Below, in pieces: positions 51,105-59,822 of a DNA stretch of 64,000 nt (its first letter is position 1; each line of letters starts with the position of its first letter). Below the pieces are notes generated by a model, which saw only the letters and a program-made list of their open reading frames with translations, did no database searches and was not told the DNA's origin. The stretch is from Sporosarcina sp. ANT_H38 (GTDB taxonomy: Bacteria > Bacillota > Bacilli > Bacillales_A > Planococcaceae). A program made the position numbers and the translations under genes. The DNA is taken from assembly GCF_008369195.1 (NCBI RefSeq), contig NZ_VOBC01000001.1:1302001-1366000 (forward strand), in the 5' to 3' direction.

Positions 51105-51879
51105 TTTCGATAAAAGCAAAATGGAACTTTGTATTTGGTCTGATTTTTTGTTCCATTTGAAATCGTTCAAATATGGGTGAATCAAACCGGTCTTTCACAA
51201 CAACACGCCGCTTACATACACGCTGGGCTTGCTCTATCCATTCATTTGTAAGCGAGCTATGAACACCAGCTTGGCGCAGTGGAGCGAAATTGGACGATTC
51301 CACAACTGGCGCATGAAACATGGGATCAATGTAGACGACATCCCAGGATGAAGTAGATTGACGGCTCAAAAATTCAATCGCTTCTGACTGAATGACTTCG
51401 ATTCGTGCCATGGCCTCAACAAGCTGTTTCGAATCAGACGGGAAGGAACGGAGCCCCTTGCCGGTTATGAACGCGACAGCTGGATCTGCTTCAATGCCTA
51501 GCACCTTTCCATATTCACCTGTGATGAACGAAGCAATAATACTGTCAGAGCCCAGTCCAAGCGTACAATCGAGAAACGAATCATCTTTTTGCAATTGAGC
51601 GATCTCAATTAGCGGGTCCATTTCACCGTTCAATAGCCGCTTCAATCTGAATGCTGCAGAATTGGGATGAAAGAAAAACGGTTCTTCCATTCCGATACGA
51701 TACAAATCATATCGATTTTTACCCGCCACAATGACATCTGCTCCATGTTCATTTTGAATTCGCAAAACCGAATTTTTTTTCCGTTCGACAATTGGAAAAC
51801 CAAGAATTACGGAAGCTTCTGATGCAAGTCGTAGCGATTGATCATCTGGTCTGCCAGCAGTCGTGATGACAGTACTCAT
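51100..51879 (-). CDS. ypiP: SAM-dependent methyltransferase, YpiP
   Basis: A 259-residue Rossmann-fold methyltransferase: DDSFLDCTLGLGSDSIIASF (SAM-binding loop, residues about 100-120), VLGIEADPAV, and YIDPMF, an NPPY/DPMF-type active site seen in RsmJ-like rRNA methyltransferases. Substrate is inferred, not shown. Overlaps brxA by one base, so the two are coupled. Order brxA-ypiP-ypjP equals B. subtilis. Confidence 0.85.
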   Translation of the reverse strand: MSTVITTAGRPDDQSLRLASEASVILGFPIVERKKNSVLRIQNEHGADVIVAGKNRYDLYRIGMEEPFFFHPNSAAFRLKRLLNGEMDPLIEIAQLQKDDSFLDCTLGLGSDSIIASFITGEYGKVLGIEADPAVAFITGKGLRSFPSDSKQLVEAMARIEVIQSEAIEFLSRQSTSSWDVVYIDPMFHAPVVESSNFAPLRQAGVHSSLTNEWIEQAQRVCKRRVVVKDRFDSPIFERFQMEQKIRPNTKFHFAFIEK

Positions 51880-52313
51880 TATTTACAAACTTGAGCGAGT
51901 ACTTCCGATAGATGGTCTTTAATTTGCTCCATCTCAAAATTCTCGATTTGTTCCCGCGGGATAAAGTACGCAAGTGCTCCATCTTTCCAAAGTGCAATAG
52001 ATGGTGAACTCGGAGGTACTTCAGGAAAATAATCCCGCATCATATTCGTCGCTTCTTTATCTTGTCCCGCAAATACTGTCAATAGATGATCTGGTTTATG
52101 TTCAGCTTCCTCTAGTGCTTCCCTAACCGCTGGACGCGCCAGACCTGCCGCACAACCGCAAACTGAGTTGATAACGACAAGTGCTGTTCCTTTAAGTGTT
52201 TTCATTGTTCCTTCAACGTCCTCAGCCGTCGTCAGTTCCGTAAATCCGTTTTGTGCAAGCTCTTCACGCATCGGTTTCACGATACCCTTCATATATTCAT
52301 CATATGCATTCAT
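51879..52313 (-). CDS. brxA: bacilliredoxin BrxA/YphP family
   Basis: A 144-residue thioredoxin-fold protein that removes bacillithiol from mixed disulfides. The active site reads SVCGCAAGLARP (Cys-Gly-Cys), normal for bacilliredoxins; SPSIALWKDG is the cis-Pro side. ATG 52313 follows AAAAGGGGCGG; the frame to 52331 is in the ribosome site. Adjacent to ypiP. Confidence 0.93.
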   Translation of the reverse strand: MNAYDEYMKGIVKPMREELAQNGFTELTTAEDVEGTMKTLKGTALVVINSVCGCAAGLARPAVREALEEAEHKPDHLLTVFAGQDKEATNMMRDYFPEVPPSSPSIALWKDGALAYFIPREQIENFEMEQIKDHLSEVLAQVCK

Positions 52314-52506
52314 ATTTCCGCCCCTTTTCATGTATGTTTAAAATCGATTGGCAAATCAAGTTCCACGAGTTCTATTCTACCTTGTCTTTCATATACTTTC
52401 ACTGTTCTACACTCTAAATGTTAGTTTTTGTTTTTTATTTTTGTTATCATGAATGCGTAAACAACCACCTTTTCAATCGAGTTGGTGGTTATTTCTTCTA
52501 TTTGAA

Positions 52507-52845
52507 TCAAACTTCACACTGCACCCCGATGATATCCGCCATCTGAATCCTCTCAGTTCCAAATGGATTATCGAGCACAATACACTCGAACCGGAAATCA
52601 TGCGCTTCTATTATTCCACCACGAGTCATTTTCTTTCCATTATTCCATGTTTTGATAAGCGTCTGACACTTGCTCTTGAATGCTACTTCGATTTCCACCT
52701 GCATGGCCTGAAGTTCCCACTCACTGAGTTCTGGTCGATCTTCATAATGATCCATATCCATCCATTTATTCAACTCTTCAACATGCTCTGGCAGCATCAT
52801 AGCGGTCCACTTTTTTGTTCCTCTATCACGTATGTTTTCTAACAT
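52507..52845 (-). CDS. YolD-like protein
   Basis: A 112-residue YolD family protein: IRDRGTKKWTAMMLPEHVEEL at the start is the family signature, followed by a beta-rich domain ending DNPFGTERIQMADIIGV. YolD accompanies UvrX-type polymerases in SOS operons. Here it stands 90 bases after a small ORF at 52937, 2.3 kb from uvrX, in the second, polymerase-less copy of the operon. Starts with ATG at 52845; ribosome site is weak. Confidence 0.85.
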   Translation of the reverse strand: MLENIRDRGTKKWTAMMLPEHVEELNKWMDMDHYEDRPELSEWELQAMQVEIEVAFKSKCQTLIKTWNNGKKMTRGGIIEAHDFRFECIVLDNPFGTERIQMADIIGVQCEV

Positions 52846-52936
52846 CTCATTTCACGCTCACAATATTATTCACGTTGATTTTTATGTTTTCGTAACCTAT
52901 TTGCATAGACAAAAATCCTCTCTGATTTTTAGGTAA

Positions 52937-53101
52937 TCAGTTTCTGTTAGTTTCTGCCCTTATGCGCCTATCGCTTTTGATGTCGGTGGTTTTAGAATTC
53001 CCATCATTTTTATCATCCTTTCTGTACCAGTCTCTTAATTCCGCTACGTGTTCCCTGAACATCAGCGATATGGCCGACTTTTCAGCGCTCTGATCAATCA
53101 C
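52937..53101 (-). CDS. 54-residue YolD-like small protein or relic
   Basis: GTG 53101 overlaps the stop of the upstream gene (GTGA), giving translational coupling. The product reads SAISLMFREHVAELRDWYRKDDK, similar to the N-terminal part of YolD (MMLPEHVELLxxW), and then a charged tail (TTDIKSDRRIRAETN). It is either a shortened YolD or a pseudogene fragment; the coupling supports translation. Confidence 0.45.
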   Translation of the reverse strand: MIDQSAEKSAISLMFREHVAELRDWYRKDDKNDGNSKTTDIKSDRRIRAETNRN

Positions 53102-53484
53102 GTTGTAGCAGCTCCTTTAATGCTCTGCTTTCCTGCCATTGCAAAGTAAACATTTATCAATTCTTCCGTCCTGTTACGCAATCGTACGTTCAGGTAGCGC
53201 CGTTTGTCTTCATAGCCACTATGGATAAATGTATACTCAGTAAATGTTCCATTTTTTCCGTTTTTAATCAACTTCATGTTTTTACTTCGTGCATAAGTAT
53301 TTGTTTCTTTTAAATCAGCTCGAACGCTCTTTAGTGCTCTTTCAACAATATTAATATATGGCCCCTTCAACTTGAAAGAACTTATTTCAATCGCTTCCCG
53401 ATCTCTCTCCAAAACAGATACTATCATCGGCAAGTAAATCATATTCTCAAAATACGGCAATGCTTCTCCTGGGATTAATGGCAT
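53098..53484 (-). CDS. conserved protein of UvrX-type operons, unknown function
   Basis: A 128-residue protein: MPLIPGEALPYFENMIYLPMIVSVLERDREAI ... YGPYINIVERAL ... NGTFTEYTFIHSGYEDKRRYLNVRLRNRTEEL. Overlaps the upstream small gene by one base and the downstream ORF by four, so it is the middle of an operon that starts with a weak LexA-type site. I do not recognise the family from sequence; similar proteins stand in SOS operons of Bacilli. Confidence 0.55.
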   Translation of the reverse strand: MPLIPGEALPYFENMIYLPMIVSVLERDREAIEISSFKLKGPYINIVERALKSVRADLKETNTYARSKNMKLIKNGKNGTFTEYTFIHSGYEDKRRYLNVRLRNRTEELINVYFAMAGKQSIKGAATT

Positions 53485-53705
53485 TAAATTATCCTACTTT
53501 CTTTTTCTACGATGGGAACGAGTGCAAGAATGGTATCAATTGTAAAAGTCCGCTTTGGATGCCTCAGATAACAATAGACCTGGAACGATACCTCGTCTAT
53601 CTGCAGTACATTGATTCTTCTTTTGCTGATTGACCCGTCTACAGCCATGTATATCATATCCAGTGACTCGTTGCACTCTGTCGACTCGACCAATTCACAA
53701 CGCAC
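53484..53705 (-). CDS. small WYL-like protein, copy 2
   Basis: A 73-residue protein with SKRRINVLQIDEVSFQVYCYLRHPKRTFTIDTILALVPI, a WYL-domain-like beta barrel. It is about 65% identical by eye to the one heading the uvrX operon (56422-56643). Starts GTG after AAGGGG. Probably binds nucleic acid or a ligand and may sense damage, but this is inference. Confidence 0.6.
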   Translation of the reverse strand: MRCELVESTECNESLDMIYMAVDGSISKRRINVLQIDEVSFQVYCYLRHPKRTFTIDTILALVPIVEKESRII

Positions 53706-53732
53706 ATTCGTTCCCCTTTTTACCTAGTATAC

Positions 53733-53746
53733 AGAATACATGTTCG
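53733..53746 (-). promoter_or_regulatory. degenerate LexA box
   Basis: CGAACATGTATTCT on the minus strand; two or three positions differ from the Bacillus consensus CGAACRNRYGTTYC. TATACT follows, possibly the -10. Confidence 0.4.
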
Positions 53747-53932
53747 TATTGCAAACAAATAAAAAGTCCTTCAATAAACGGTCTCCTTTTGCGAATCGAT
53801 ATGACTGTAAAAAGACTAATTCAAAAAAATTTAGATATTATTCTAAAGACTTTAAACCATTCCATTAAATAATCACCTCCCATTTTCGACATACAAACTG
53901 ACCTTACCTGTTAGCTTATTAAGGAGACGATT

Positions 53933-54206
53933 TTACTCCCCTTCATTACCAAGTAAATAACCCAAAAATTCTTCGTATAATCCAACCTCTTTTGTAGTGA
54001 TTCTTTTGTGCCTCTATCCATTAAATAATTGTCTGCTAGTTCATTGCCACCATCATTCATTACTAATATAGAGTAAATTACTCCTTCAATTACTTAATTC
54101 GAATTTTATGATAAGCATTTAATTCTTCCTGTGATGTGAGTTTTGTTTGAAGGGTTTTATAATGGTTCTCATTTTCGGACCAGAATAAATTGTATTGGAA
54201 TTTAAA
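53933..54206 (-). pseudogene. degenerate coding remnants
   Basis: Two consecutive minus-strand pieces without start codons: FQYNLFWSENENHYKTLQTKL ... ELNAYHKIRIK ending at 54090, and GVIYSILVMNDGGNELADNYL running on with one frame change to EVGLYEEFLGYLLGNEGE ending at 53933. Both have codon-like composition, but no family was recognised. The region to 54300 holds no intact gene. Confidence 0.35.
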
Positions 54207-54306
54207 CCATCAAGGGCTGTTATAGTTCAGTAATTCTTTACATTTTTCAAATTTTGTAGAAATAGCTTTTGTTTTTCATTCTTTCAAAAAAAATATTACG
54301 GGTAAA

Positions 54307-54337
54307 CAAAAAGAACGCCCGGGTGGACGTTCTTTTT
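54307..54337 (-). terminator. intrinsic terminator
   Basis: AAAGAACGTCCACCCGGGCGTTCTTTTTG on the minus strand: AAAGAACG(T)CC / GGGCGTTCTTT stem with T5, 20 bases after the gene at 54357-54599. Confidence 0.75.
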
Positions 54338-54356
54338 AATCACTAAATGCATACAG

Positions 54357-54599
54357 TTATTTGTTGTTTATATAGTCCATACCTTGCGTTGTTATTGCTA
54401 AAACTAGATTATCTGACCCTTGCCCGCTATCTATGGCATATTCCTTTTCGATGAGGTATTCAATCGCCAGTTTACTATTTACATCTGCATTTATCATTGC
54501 TTTTGGTAATTTATAACTTCCTCCGTTATTAGCAAAATGATAATCATAAAGACTTTGTAACAGCATATCCGATAGTTTATTTCTGTCTTCATTTGTCAT
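54357..54599 (-). CDS. YjcQ-like small winged-helix protein
   Basis: An 80-residue protein: MTNEDRNKLSDMLLQSLYDYHFANNGG ... YLIEKEYAIDSGQGSDNLVLAITTQGMDYI, the plan of YjcQ-type winged-helix proteins often carried by prophages and plasmids. Probably DNA-binding, role unknown. ATG 54599 follows AAGGAGGAGGG. Single gene with terminator. Confidence 0.55.
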   Translation of the reverse strand: MTNEDRNKLSDMLLQSLYDYHFANNGGSYKLPKAMINADVNSKLAIEYLIEKEYAIDSGQGSDNLVLAITTQGMDYINNK

Positions 54600-54839
54600 G
54601 AGTAATCCCTCCTCCTTTTCATCATTCTACAAAAGAAGAAGGAATCCTTCAAATGAAAAGAAAGCCCTCAATTGGACGTTCCTTGTCATATTTTAATTCT
54701 TTCCTTTTTCAAACGTTAAAATCTGTGTTGTATCGATTGATTCTGGGCATATGTCGATAGTATCCGTGGTCATTGTCCCAATACCACTTTGTATCCATAT
54801 CCACTTTATACTTTTATTTATCTTTTATTTATCTTTTAT

Positions 54840-55156
54840 TTCTCTACCTTTGGCCATTTGACCTCGTAATATCATACATGTACTCGTGGAGTGCACGACA
54901 AGGCTTTTCTCTGCATCATACACATGACATTCAAGTAACCCAATATTCGTTCCTTTTTTATCACTTTACTTACTGCACGAAGCTTTGTTTTCCAAATCGG
55001 TTTAAGAAAGTTCAATTTAATTTCCAAAGTAGTAAATGCTTCATCATCCGCTAATGTACTTGCAAATGCGTAGCCCATAGCCGCGTCTGATAAGTCGCAA
55101 CATGTTCCAGCAGCATCATAGCCGTCCATTTGATATTCCCACGATTTCGAATCATA
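54840..55156 (-). pseudogene. yolD N-terminus fused to a PaaI-type thioesterase fragment
   Basis: From ATG 55156, ten bases after uvrX, the frame reads MIRNRGNIKWTAMMLLEHV, a clear YolD start (compare IRDRGTKKWTAMMLPEHV at 52845). At about 55095 the sequence changes to a PaaI/YdiI hotdog thioesterase in another frame: LSDAAMGYAFASTLADDEAFTT ... LNFLKPIWKTKLRAVSKV ... GYL, with another one-base shift before ECHVYDAEKSLVVHSTSTCMILRG. So yolD was cut and joined to a decayed thioesterase gene by deletion. Neither part can work. Confidence 0.7.
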
Positions 55157-55165
55157 TTACTCCCC

Positions 55166-56425
55166 CTATCCTTTATGGCCACCGACTAATTCAGACCGCT
55201 TAATAGCCGTTCCGGCATCTGTAAGCGATACGGCTCTCAAGATCGCTTTAGAGCCATACCGAGCACGAATTTCATCCATCGTTTCACCGAGTTTTCGTAC
55301 TTGCCACTTTTTGTTATCAAATAAACTTAACTGCATCGAGTGCTCATCTTCTAGCTTAGTGATCGACAATGATACTTGGCGCACTGGCTTACCCTCATGA
55401 AATTCGTTTAATAACTCTTTGCAAACCTTATAAATTTTCATTGTGTCATTTGTCGCTTCACCTATTGTACGAGAACGTTGGAACCCTCCACCAAAGGCAT
55501 TTTTGCTATAACCGATACCAAGAGTCATCGTGCGTCCAGCTTTGGATACCTCCCTTATTCTTCGGGCTACATCTTCACACATTTCTAATAGCACTGCTCT
55601 GACCTCAGCAACCGTATTGTAATCTCGCATGAGGATTTGACTCTTGCCGTAACTGACTTGCCCTTCAAGGATCGGGATTCCCATCTCTGATAAGTCAATT
55701 CCCCATGCGTGATGATAAAGTTGGTTACCCATGATGCCGAATTTCTTTTCTAATCTACTCAATTCAGCATTTGCCAAATCACCAACTGTAAATAACCCAA
55801 TATTATTCAAAGTTTTCTCTGTCTGACGACCAATCCCCCACATTTCACTTAGTGGAGAAACTGGCCATAGTTTTGTTTGCACGTCCTCAAATGACCATTT
55901 CGCGAAACCCGTTTTCTTTGCTTCGAGATCCAGTGCTAACTTTGCCATTAACATATTCGGTCCCATTCCTGCTGTCGAGGGTAAATTTAAAGTTTCAAAT
56001 ATTTCATGCTGTATTTCTTTAACAGTTTGCTCCGGATTGCCCCATAACTTTTCGGTGCCCGTAAGGTCAATAAATGATTCATCAACTGAGTACACATGTA
56101 TAGCTTCTGCAGGGACATATTTGTGGAGAATACGCGTTATTGTCATCGATATTTCGAGGAAATAACTCATTTTGGGTTCAAACAATCGAATCTCGGGATG
56201 ATGTGGAATTTCATACAAACGAGTACCTGTTTTCACACGAAATTGTTTTTTCATTGGAGGTGACGCCGCAAGCACAATAGATCCTTTATGTTGAAGATTA
56301 CCCACTACTGCAATTGGCACTGTACGAACATCTAAATTGTGTAATGACGCCATGCAGCTTGCGTAAAAGCTCATCATGTCGATGCAGGCAATTTGTTTAT
56401 TTGGAAATTTACTGTAGTCAATCAT
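55166..56425 (-). CDS. uvrX: Y-family DNA polymerase (UvrX/YqjW)
   Basis: A 419-residue Y-family translesion polymerase. Palm motifs ACIDMMSFYASCMAS and VYSVDESFIDLTG hold the catalytic acidic residues; a helix-hairpin-helix stands at WGIGRQTEKTLNNIGL; the little-finger domain follows; QLSLFDNKK near the C-terminus is a sliding-clamp-binding motif. It belongs to the UvrX/YqjW branch and is expected under SOS control. Start ATG 56425 overlaps the stop of the small WYL-like gene (ATGA); the longer frame reads through that gene. Its normal partner yolD is destroyed directly downstream. Confidence 0.9.
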   Translation of the reverse strand: MIDYSKFPNKQIACIDMMSFYASCMASLHNLDVRTVPIAVVGNLQHKGSIVLAASPPMKKQFRVKTGTRLYEIPHHPEIRLFEPKMSYFLEISMTITRILHKYVPAEAIHVYSVDESFIDLTGTEKLWGNPEQTVKEIQHEIFETLNLPSTAGMGPNMLMAKLALDLEAKKTGFAKWSFEDVQTKLWPVSPLSEMWGIGRQTEKTLNNIGLFTVGDLANAELSRLEKKFGIMGNQLYHHAWGIDLSEMGIPILEGQVSYGKSQILMRDYNTVAEVRAVLLEMCEDVARRIREVSKAGRTMTLGIGYSKNAFGGGFQRSRTIGEATNDTMKIYKVCKELLNEFHEGKPVRQVSLSITKLEDEHSMQLSLFDNKKWQVRKLGETMDEIRARYGSKAILRAVSLTDAGTAIKRSELVGGHKG

Positions 56426-56643
56426 ATAATGGCACGTTCTTTCGTAACGATGGGAACAAGCGCAAGCACGTTGTCGATAGTAAATGTTCGTTTGGATCCT
56501 CGAAGATAACAAAAGGCTCGGAACGACACCTCACCAACCTGTAGCACTTTGATTCTTCGCTTACTGATTACATCGTCTTTTGCCATGTAAATCATATCCA
56601 AGACTTGATTACGCTCGACGGACTTCAAAAGCTTATTACGCAC
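56422..56643 (-). CDS. small WYL-like protein, copy 1, first gene of uvrX operon
   Basis: A 73-residue protein: VLDMIYMAKDDVISKRRIKVLQ, VSFRAFCYLRGSKRTFTIDNVLALVPI. The WYL-like barrel and its coupling to uvrX (ATGA overlap) suggest a control or accessory role in SOS response; similar small genes precede uvrX in other Bacilli. Starts GTG behind GGAGGG. A near-consensus LexA box lies 30 bases upstream. Confidence 0.65.
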   Translation of the reverse strand: MRNKLLKSVERNQVLDMIYMAKDDVISKRRIKVLQVGEVSFRAFCYLRGSKRTFTIDNVLALVPIVTKERAII

Positions 56644-56674
56644 ACTTGTTCCCTCCTTGTTTTTATTAGTATAC

Positions 56675-56688
56675 GTAACGTATGTTCG
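56675..56688 (-). promoter_or_regulatory. LexA (SOS) box of the uvrX operon
   Basis: CGAACATACGTTAC on the minus strand; one position differs from the Bacillus consensus CGAACRNRYGTTYC. GTATACTAAT follows as a -10. Confidence 0.7.
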
Positions 56689-56888
56689 TATTACAACAAC
56701 AAATAAACACTTAACAAGATTTACCTGGAACAGGATCTTCGTTAAGTGTTTGAGTCTTACTTTCTTTTATGTACGTACAGCCTTTGGCTAAAGTTTGGTT
56801 AAAAGTAACCTTCAAAGTCATATTCTATACCAAACGAAAAGAAGCCATTTAGAACATCATTTCGAAAAAAAGTTTGATCAAAGTGGAG

Positions 56889-57248
56889 TTAATCATTAGT
56901 TCTTGTGCTCAATCCACGCAAAAATAACCTTACCATTAGTTGTCCTGCAAAAAAAACTAATGCAACGAATATTACTGCACCAGCTCTGCCAACTGGTTTA
57001 AACCAGCCTCCGTCATCAGAAATAAAAATAGAGGCTAAAAACACTGATAACACCCCAGTTATGATATTCACCAAGAAAATGTAACGTAATTTTATGTTCC
57101 CCGATAACAGACCAGCTACAATTACGAACAATATAGAACCAGCAAGTAGAAAAGAAGCTTCTTCACGTTTAATATATTGTCCATATTCGTAGTAATGAAA
57201 AAGAAATGGTGCAGGTATTAAAGATACAATTAGCCATAATACTTTCAT
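56889..57248 (-). CDS. small four-helix membrane protein
   Basis: A 119-residue membrane protein with four predicted helices (VLWLIVSLIPAPFLFHY, FLLAGSILFVIVAGLL, YIFLVNIITGVLSVFLASI, AGAVIFVALVFFAGQLMV). ATG 57248 follows TGGGAGG. It comes 20 bases after the XRE regulator, so the two form one unit; such regulator plus membrane-protein pairs are common, for instance in stress or immunity control. No family recognised. Confidence 0.6.
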   Translation of the reverse strand: MKVLWLIVSLIPAPFLFHYYEYGQYIKREEASFLLAGSILFVIVAGLLSGNIKLRYIFLVNIITGVLSVFLASIFISDDGGWFKPVGRAGAVIFVALVFFAGQLMVRLFLRGLSTRTND

Positions 57249-57267
57249 AAAATCCTCCCAAAACTAT

Positions 57268-57744
57268 TTATTTCCGGCTTTCGTTAGACGACTCAACTTT
57301 GAATAGCTTTCTTAAACGCATTAAAGCCTCTTGCTCTTCAAATGAGCTATACCATCGATAATTTTTGTCATCTAAAATTCGATAATGCTGACTAATTACG
57401 TTTTGTTGCAAACGAAAACTCCCTTTACTATCAATGTCTTGCCACCAAACTCTTCCGCCCATCGACTTATCTCTTGGTCTATCTATTCCATTGTGCGCAA
57501 TAGTTTCAATGATTTCTAGAGGTTCATCTCCTAAAGCAGATTGCAAAATTTCGCTATCTCTGAATAATGCACATACCGCAATTACATTTGTCCAACCTGA
57601 TAACGTTCTTCCTTTTTCAATTTGGATAAGTGTTTTTTTTGATATACCCATAATGTCTGCCATTTTTTCTTGCGAATAACTTTTTTCTAACCGAATAAGT
57701 CTAATCTTACTTGAAATAAGTTCAATCACTTGCTCTCTATTCAT
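57268..57744 (-). CDS. XRE-family regulator
   Basis: A 158-residue protein: HTH of the XRE/cro type at residues about 12-50 (LEKSYSQEKMADIMGISKKTLIQIEKGRTLSG), then a C-terminal domain of about 80 residues (GRVWWQDIDSKGSFRLQQNVISQHYRI) that could bind a ligand. Cotranscribed with the membrane protein. RBS GGAAGGAG. The target sites are not visible. Confidence 0.75.
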   Translation of the reverse strand: MNREQVIELISSKIRLIRLEKSYSQEKMADIMGISKKTLIQIEKGRTLSGWTNVIAVCALFRDSEILQSALGDEPLEIIETIAHNGIDRPRDKSMGGRVWWQDIDSKGSFRLQQNVISQHYRILDDKNYRWYSSFEEQEALMRLRKLFKVESSNESRK

Positions 57745-57759
57745 ATATTACTCCTTCCA

Positions 57760-58236
57760 AAAGGTTACTTACAACCCTAATAAGTGTAATATTACACCAC
57801 CAAAAAGTAGATATCAAGATCTAATTTTTTCATTATTTAAGGTTTTGTCCGACTCCTACTTTGATTTTATAAAAGAACCACTAATTCGGTCCTTTTGCCA
57901 TTTGCTATTTCAATTAGGGTTCTTTCTTGAGTCGTAAACATTCATACACATGCTTGATTTCTCCATCCATTATTAATTCGAAAACAAAGCATCTAGTGTA
58001 AAATCAGCGTTTATGAGGGATACCTAATTGTGGGCGAATTTCGATGATAAAGAAGAAATACTAACCGATGAAATAGCTAAAAATCCTTATCGACCACGTT
58101 GATCTTTCCATGTGCAGATACTTCTTTGTCAAAAAGAAGTCGAGAAATTAATAAATGAACATGGCAATGCAAAAGTATGGATACGTGAAATAAGGCTATA
58201 CACCTTATCCCATCGAAGTAATCTAACGTTACTCAA
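57760..58236. other. non-coding gap
   Basis: About 480 bases without a supportable gene. Part (57860-57930) has AT-rich hairpin-like sequence. It may hold the decayed end of another gene. I see no promoter or RNA I can name. Confidence 0.4.
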
Positions 58237-58275
58237 AACAAGCCATTTTCCCTGACTAGGAAAGATGGCTTGTTT
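58237..58275. terminator. intrinsic terminator
   Basis: CAAGCCATTTTCC / GGAAAGATGGCTTG stem with TTTCGTTTTTT on the plus side, between the gap and the pseudogene at 58303. Confidence 0.75.
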
Positions 58276-58302
58276 CGTTTTTTACCGTGAAATTAGGGTC
58301 AT

Positions 58303-58522
58303 TCAAGAATACTTGGAGAACGACAGCCCTTTGGCGGTGAGTGCATCACGGATAAGATCCATGGCTTTTGGGCCCATACCATGTAATTTGTAAGACTTCA
58401 GCTTCAGTGAGCTTAGCGAACTGCTCAAGCCGCAAGTAACCGGCACCTGAAAGCGCTCGTATTGCTGGTTTTGCTAATCCAGTTGGCAGATTACTTTCAA
58501 TGGCATTATCGTTATGCGTCAT
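58303..58522 (-). pseudogene. helix-hairpin-helix protein, frameshifted
   Basis: ATG 58522 (MTHNDNAIESNLPTG) follows AAAGGGG. The frame encodes GLAKPAIRALSGAGYLRLEQFAKLTEAEVLQ; removing one A at about 58388 continues LHGMGPKAMDLIRDALTAKGLSFSKYS, a typical HhH DNA-binding small protein of Bacilli. As it stands, the frame ends in unrelated codons. Either a recent mutation or a sequencing error in the AAA run. Confidence 0.7.
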
Positions 58523-58660
58523 GATCATTTCCCCTTTACCCAATGAAATCGTAACAGCTATTATGTTCTGAGCTCACTCATTATGTTATTTCAAACTCAC
58601 CATAATCCCTATTGTAGCTGATGTTTCTCATTTTACCTTTCCCCCAAAAATGACAAGCAC

Positions 58661-59470
58661 TTACTTTCCATCTACCAAAAGCCCACGTTCAATTGCTACA
58701 AACAAGAGTCCGATTGCATCCGATTCTGTCAATGTTCCCTTCAATAGCTTTTCATGCCATTTCGGGGATAACGGACCATCTTGCATCTCTTCAAGTCGTT
58801 TTAAAACGGCACTTGTCGAATTGATAAGTGATTGCGATGATGGTTTATACAACTTATTCACCCCTTGCTTTGGTGATAGTATCGGGCTTCCTACGGTGGC
58901 AGTAGCCAGTTGCAATTTAAAGTAGATAGCCAATCCTTCTGCGATTGCCTCACCTTGGGCTTGCAAATAGTGATTATCCCGTAACTTTAATATGTCAACT
59001 GTTGAATCTATAAAGCCTCCCTCACTTAAGAATGCCGGCATGGCGGATTCCCGAAGAACGTGGAAGTTAGCACGCTTCATCCCACGATCACTTATCCCCA
59101 TAGCCATAACAATTCTAGGATGAATAGCGCCCGCAATTTCAATTGATTTTGGGTTAGCTGTTGGGTTGTCCATTGTATATGTTTCAATACCACTATGGCT
59201 ACCCCATTTATCCGCTAGGGTATTATGATGGATAGAAGCATATACATCGGCTTGCCACTCGTTCGCTAAAGTAGTGCGTGTAGTAAGCGGAACATCTGTC
59301 TTACCGGTCGGATCATCTACACGTAGAATTTCCACGTTTTTGTATTTCTTTAGTTTGGCAATGGCGTATTTTGCTACTTTATTGTTAAACGACCACTCCC
59401 GCTCGTCATCCGGAGAACGTTTACCTGGTGTATTGAATCCGTGCCCAGCATCGATTACGATTTTAACCAT
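58661..59470 (-). CDS. N-acetylmuramoyl-L-alanine amidase (Amidase_3)
   Basis: A 269-residue zinc amidase that cuts the amide between muramic acid and the stem peptide. Motifs: VKIVIDAGHGF (zinc His), ADVYASIHHNTLAD (zinc His), and FLSEGGFID (catalytic Glu); the C-terminal 75 residues (KLYKPSSQSLINSTSAVLKRLEEMQDGPLSPKWHEKLLKG) are a domain of phage or spore-type endolysins. There is no signal peptide, so holin-type or mother-cell release is expected, as for CwlC or phage endolysins. RBS AAAGGAGG. Isolated here; no holin is seen nearby. Confidence 0.82.
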   Translation of the reverse strand: MVKIVIDAGHGFNTPGKRSPDDEREWSFNNKVAKYAIAKLKKYKNVEILRVDDPTGKTDVPLTTRTTLANEWQADVYASIHHNTLADKWGSHSGIETYTMDNPTANPKSIEIAGAIHPRIVMAMGISDRGMKRANFHVLRESAMPAFLSEGGFIDSTVDILKLRDNHYLQAQGEAIAEGLAIYFKLQLATATVGSPILSPKQGVNKLYKPSSQSLINSTSAVLKRLEEMQDGPLSPKWHEKLLKGTLTESDAIGLLFVAIERGLLVDGK

Positions 59471-59822
59471 TTTGTGACACCTCCTTTTTGTGTCAAATTA
59501 AAAAGTATTTGTCTTTTTTAAATTGCCACGACAATCTAAAAATACCTTTCTATCTATACTATTCACAATTTTTTTTTGGATGGCGGCACTTGTCCGTTTT
59601 TGAATAAATATGTAAAGGACACCAATACTTAACGTTTATAGATGCCTTTATAGGGTGTAATAAAAAAACCCATCGAATTCGCACGGCGCTAAGGGATGCC
59701 TCCCTCCCGCCCTTAAGCCAGGCAGCTTCGCCACCAGTCTTAGGGCTTCGGTTGCCCCTTTTAAGGCGCCTTTGCTCAGTTACTATTGGTATTTATTTGT
59801 TCAACATATATTTAGTTAATTC
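59471..59822. other. non-coding gap containing repeat copy B
   Basis: About 350 bases; an AT-rich promoter-like part for the amidase (59510-59640) and the structured repeat (59685-59777). No gene. Confidence 0.5.
59685..59777 (-). repeat. structured dispersed repeat, copy B
   Basis: On the minus strand it runs GCAAAGGCGCCTTAAAAGGG ... CCCTAAGAC ... GGCTTAAGGGCGGGAGG ... GCATCCCTTAGCGCC. The CCTAAG/CTTAAGG stem replaces CATAAG/CTTATG of copy C, a paired change. Ends with a T-rich stretch on the minus strand. Confidence 0.6.
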
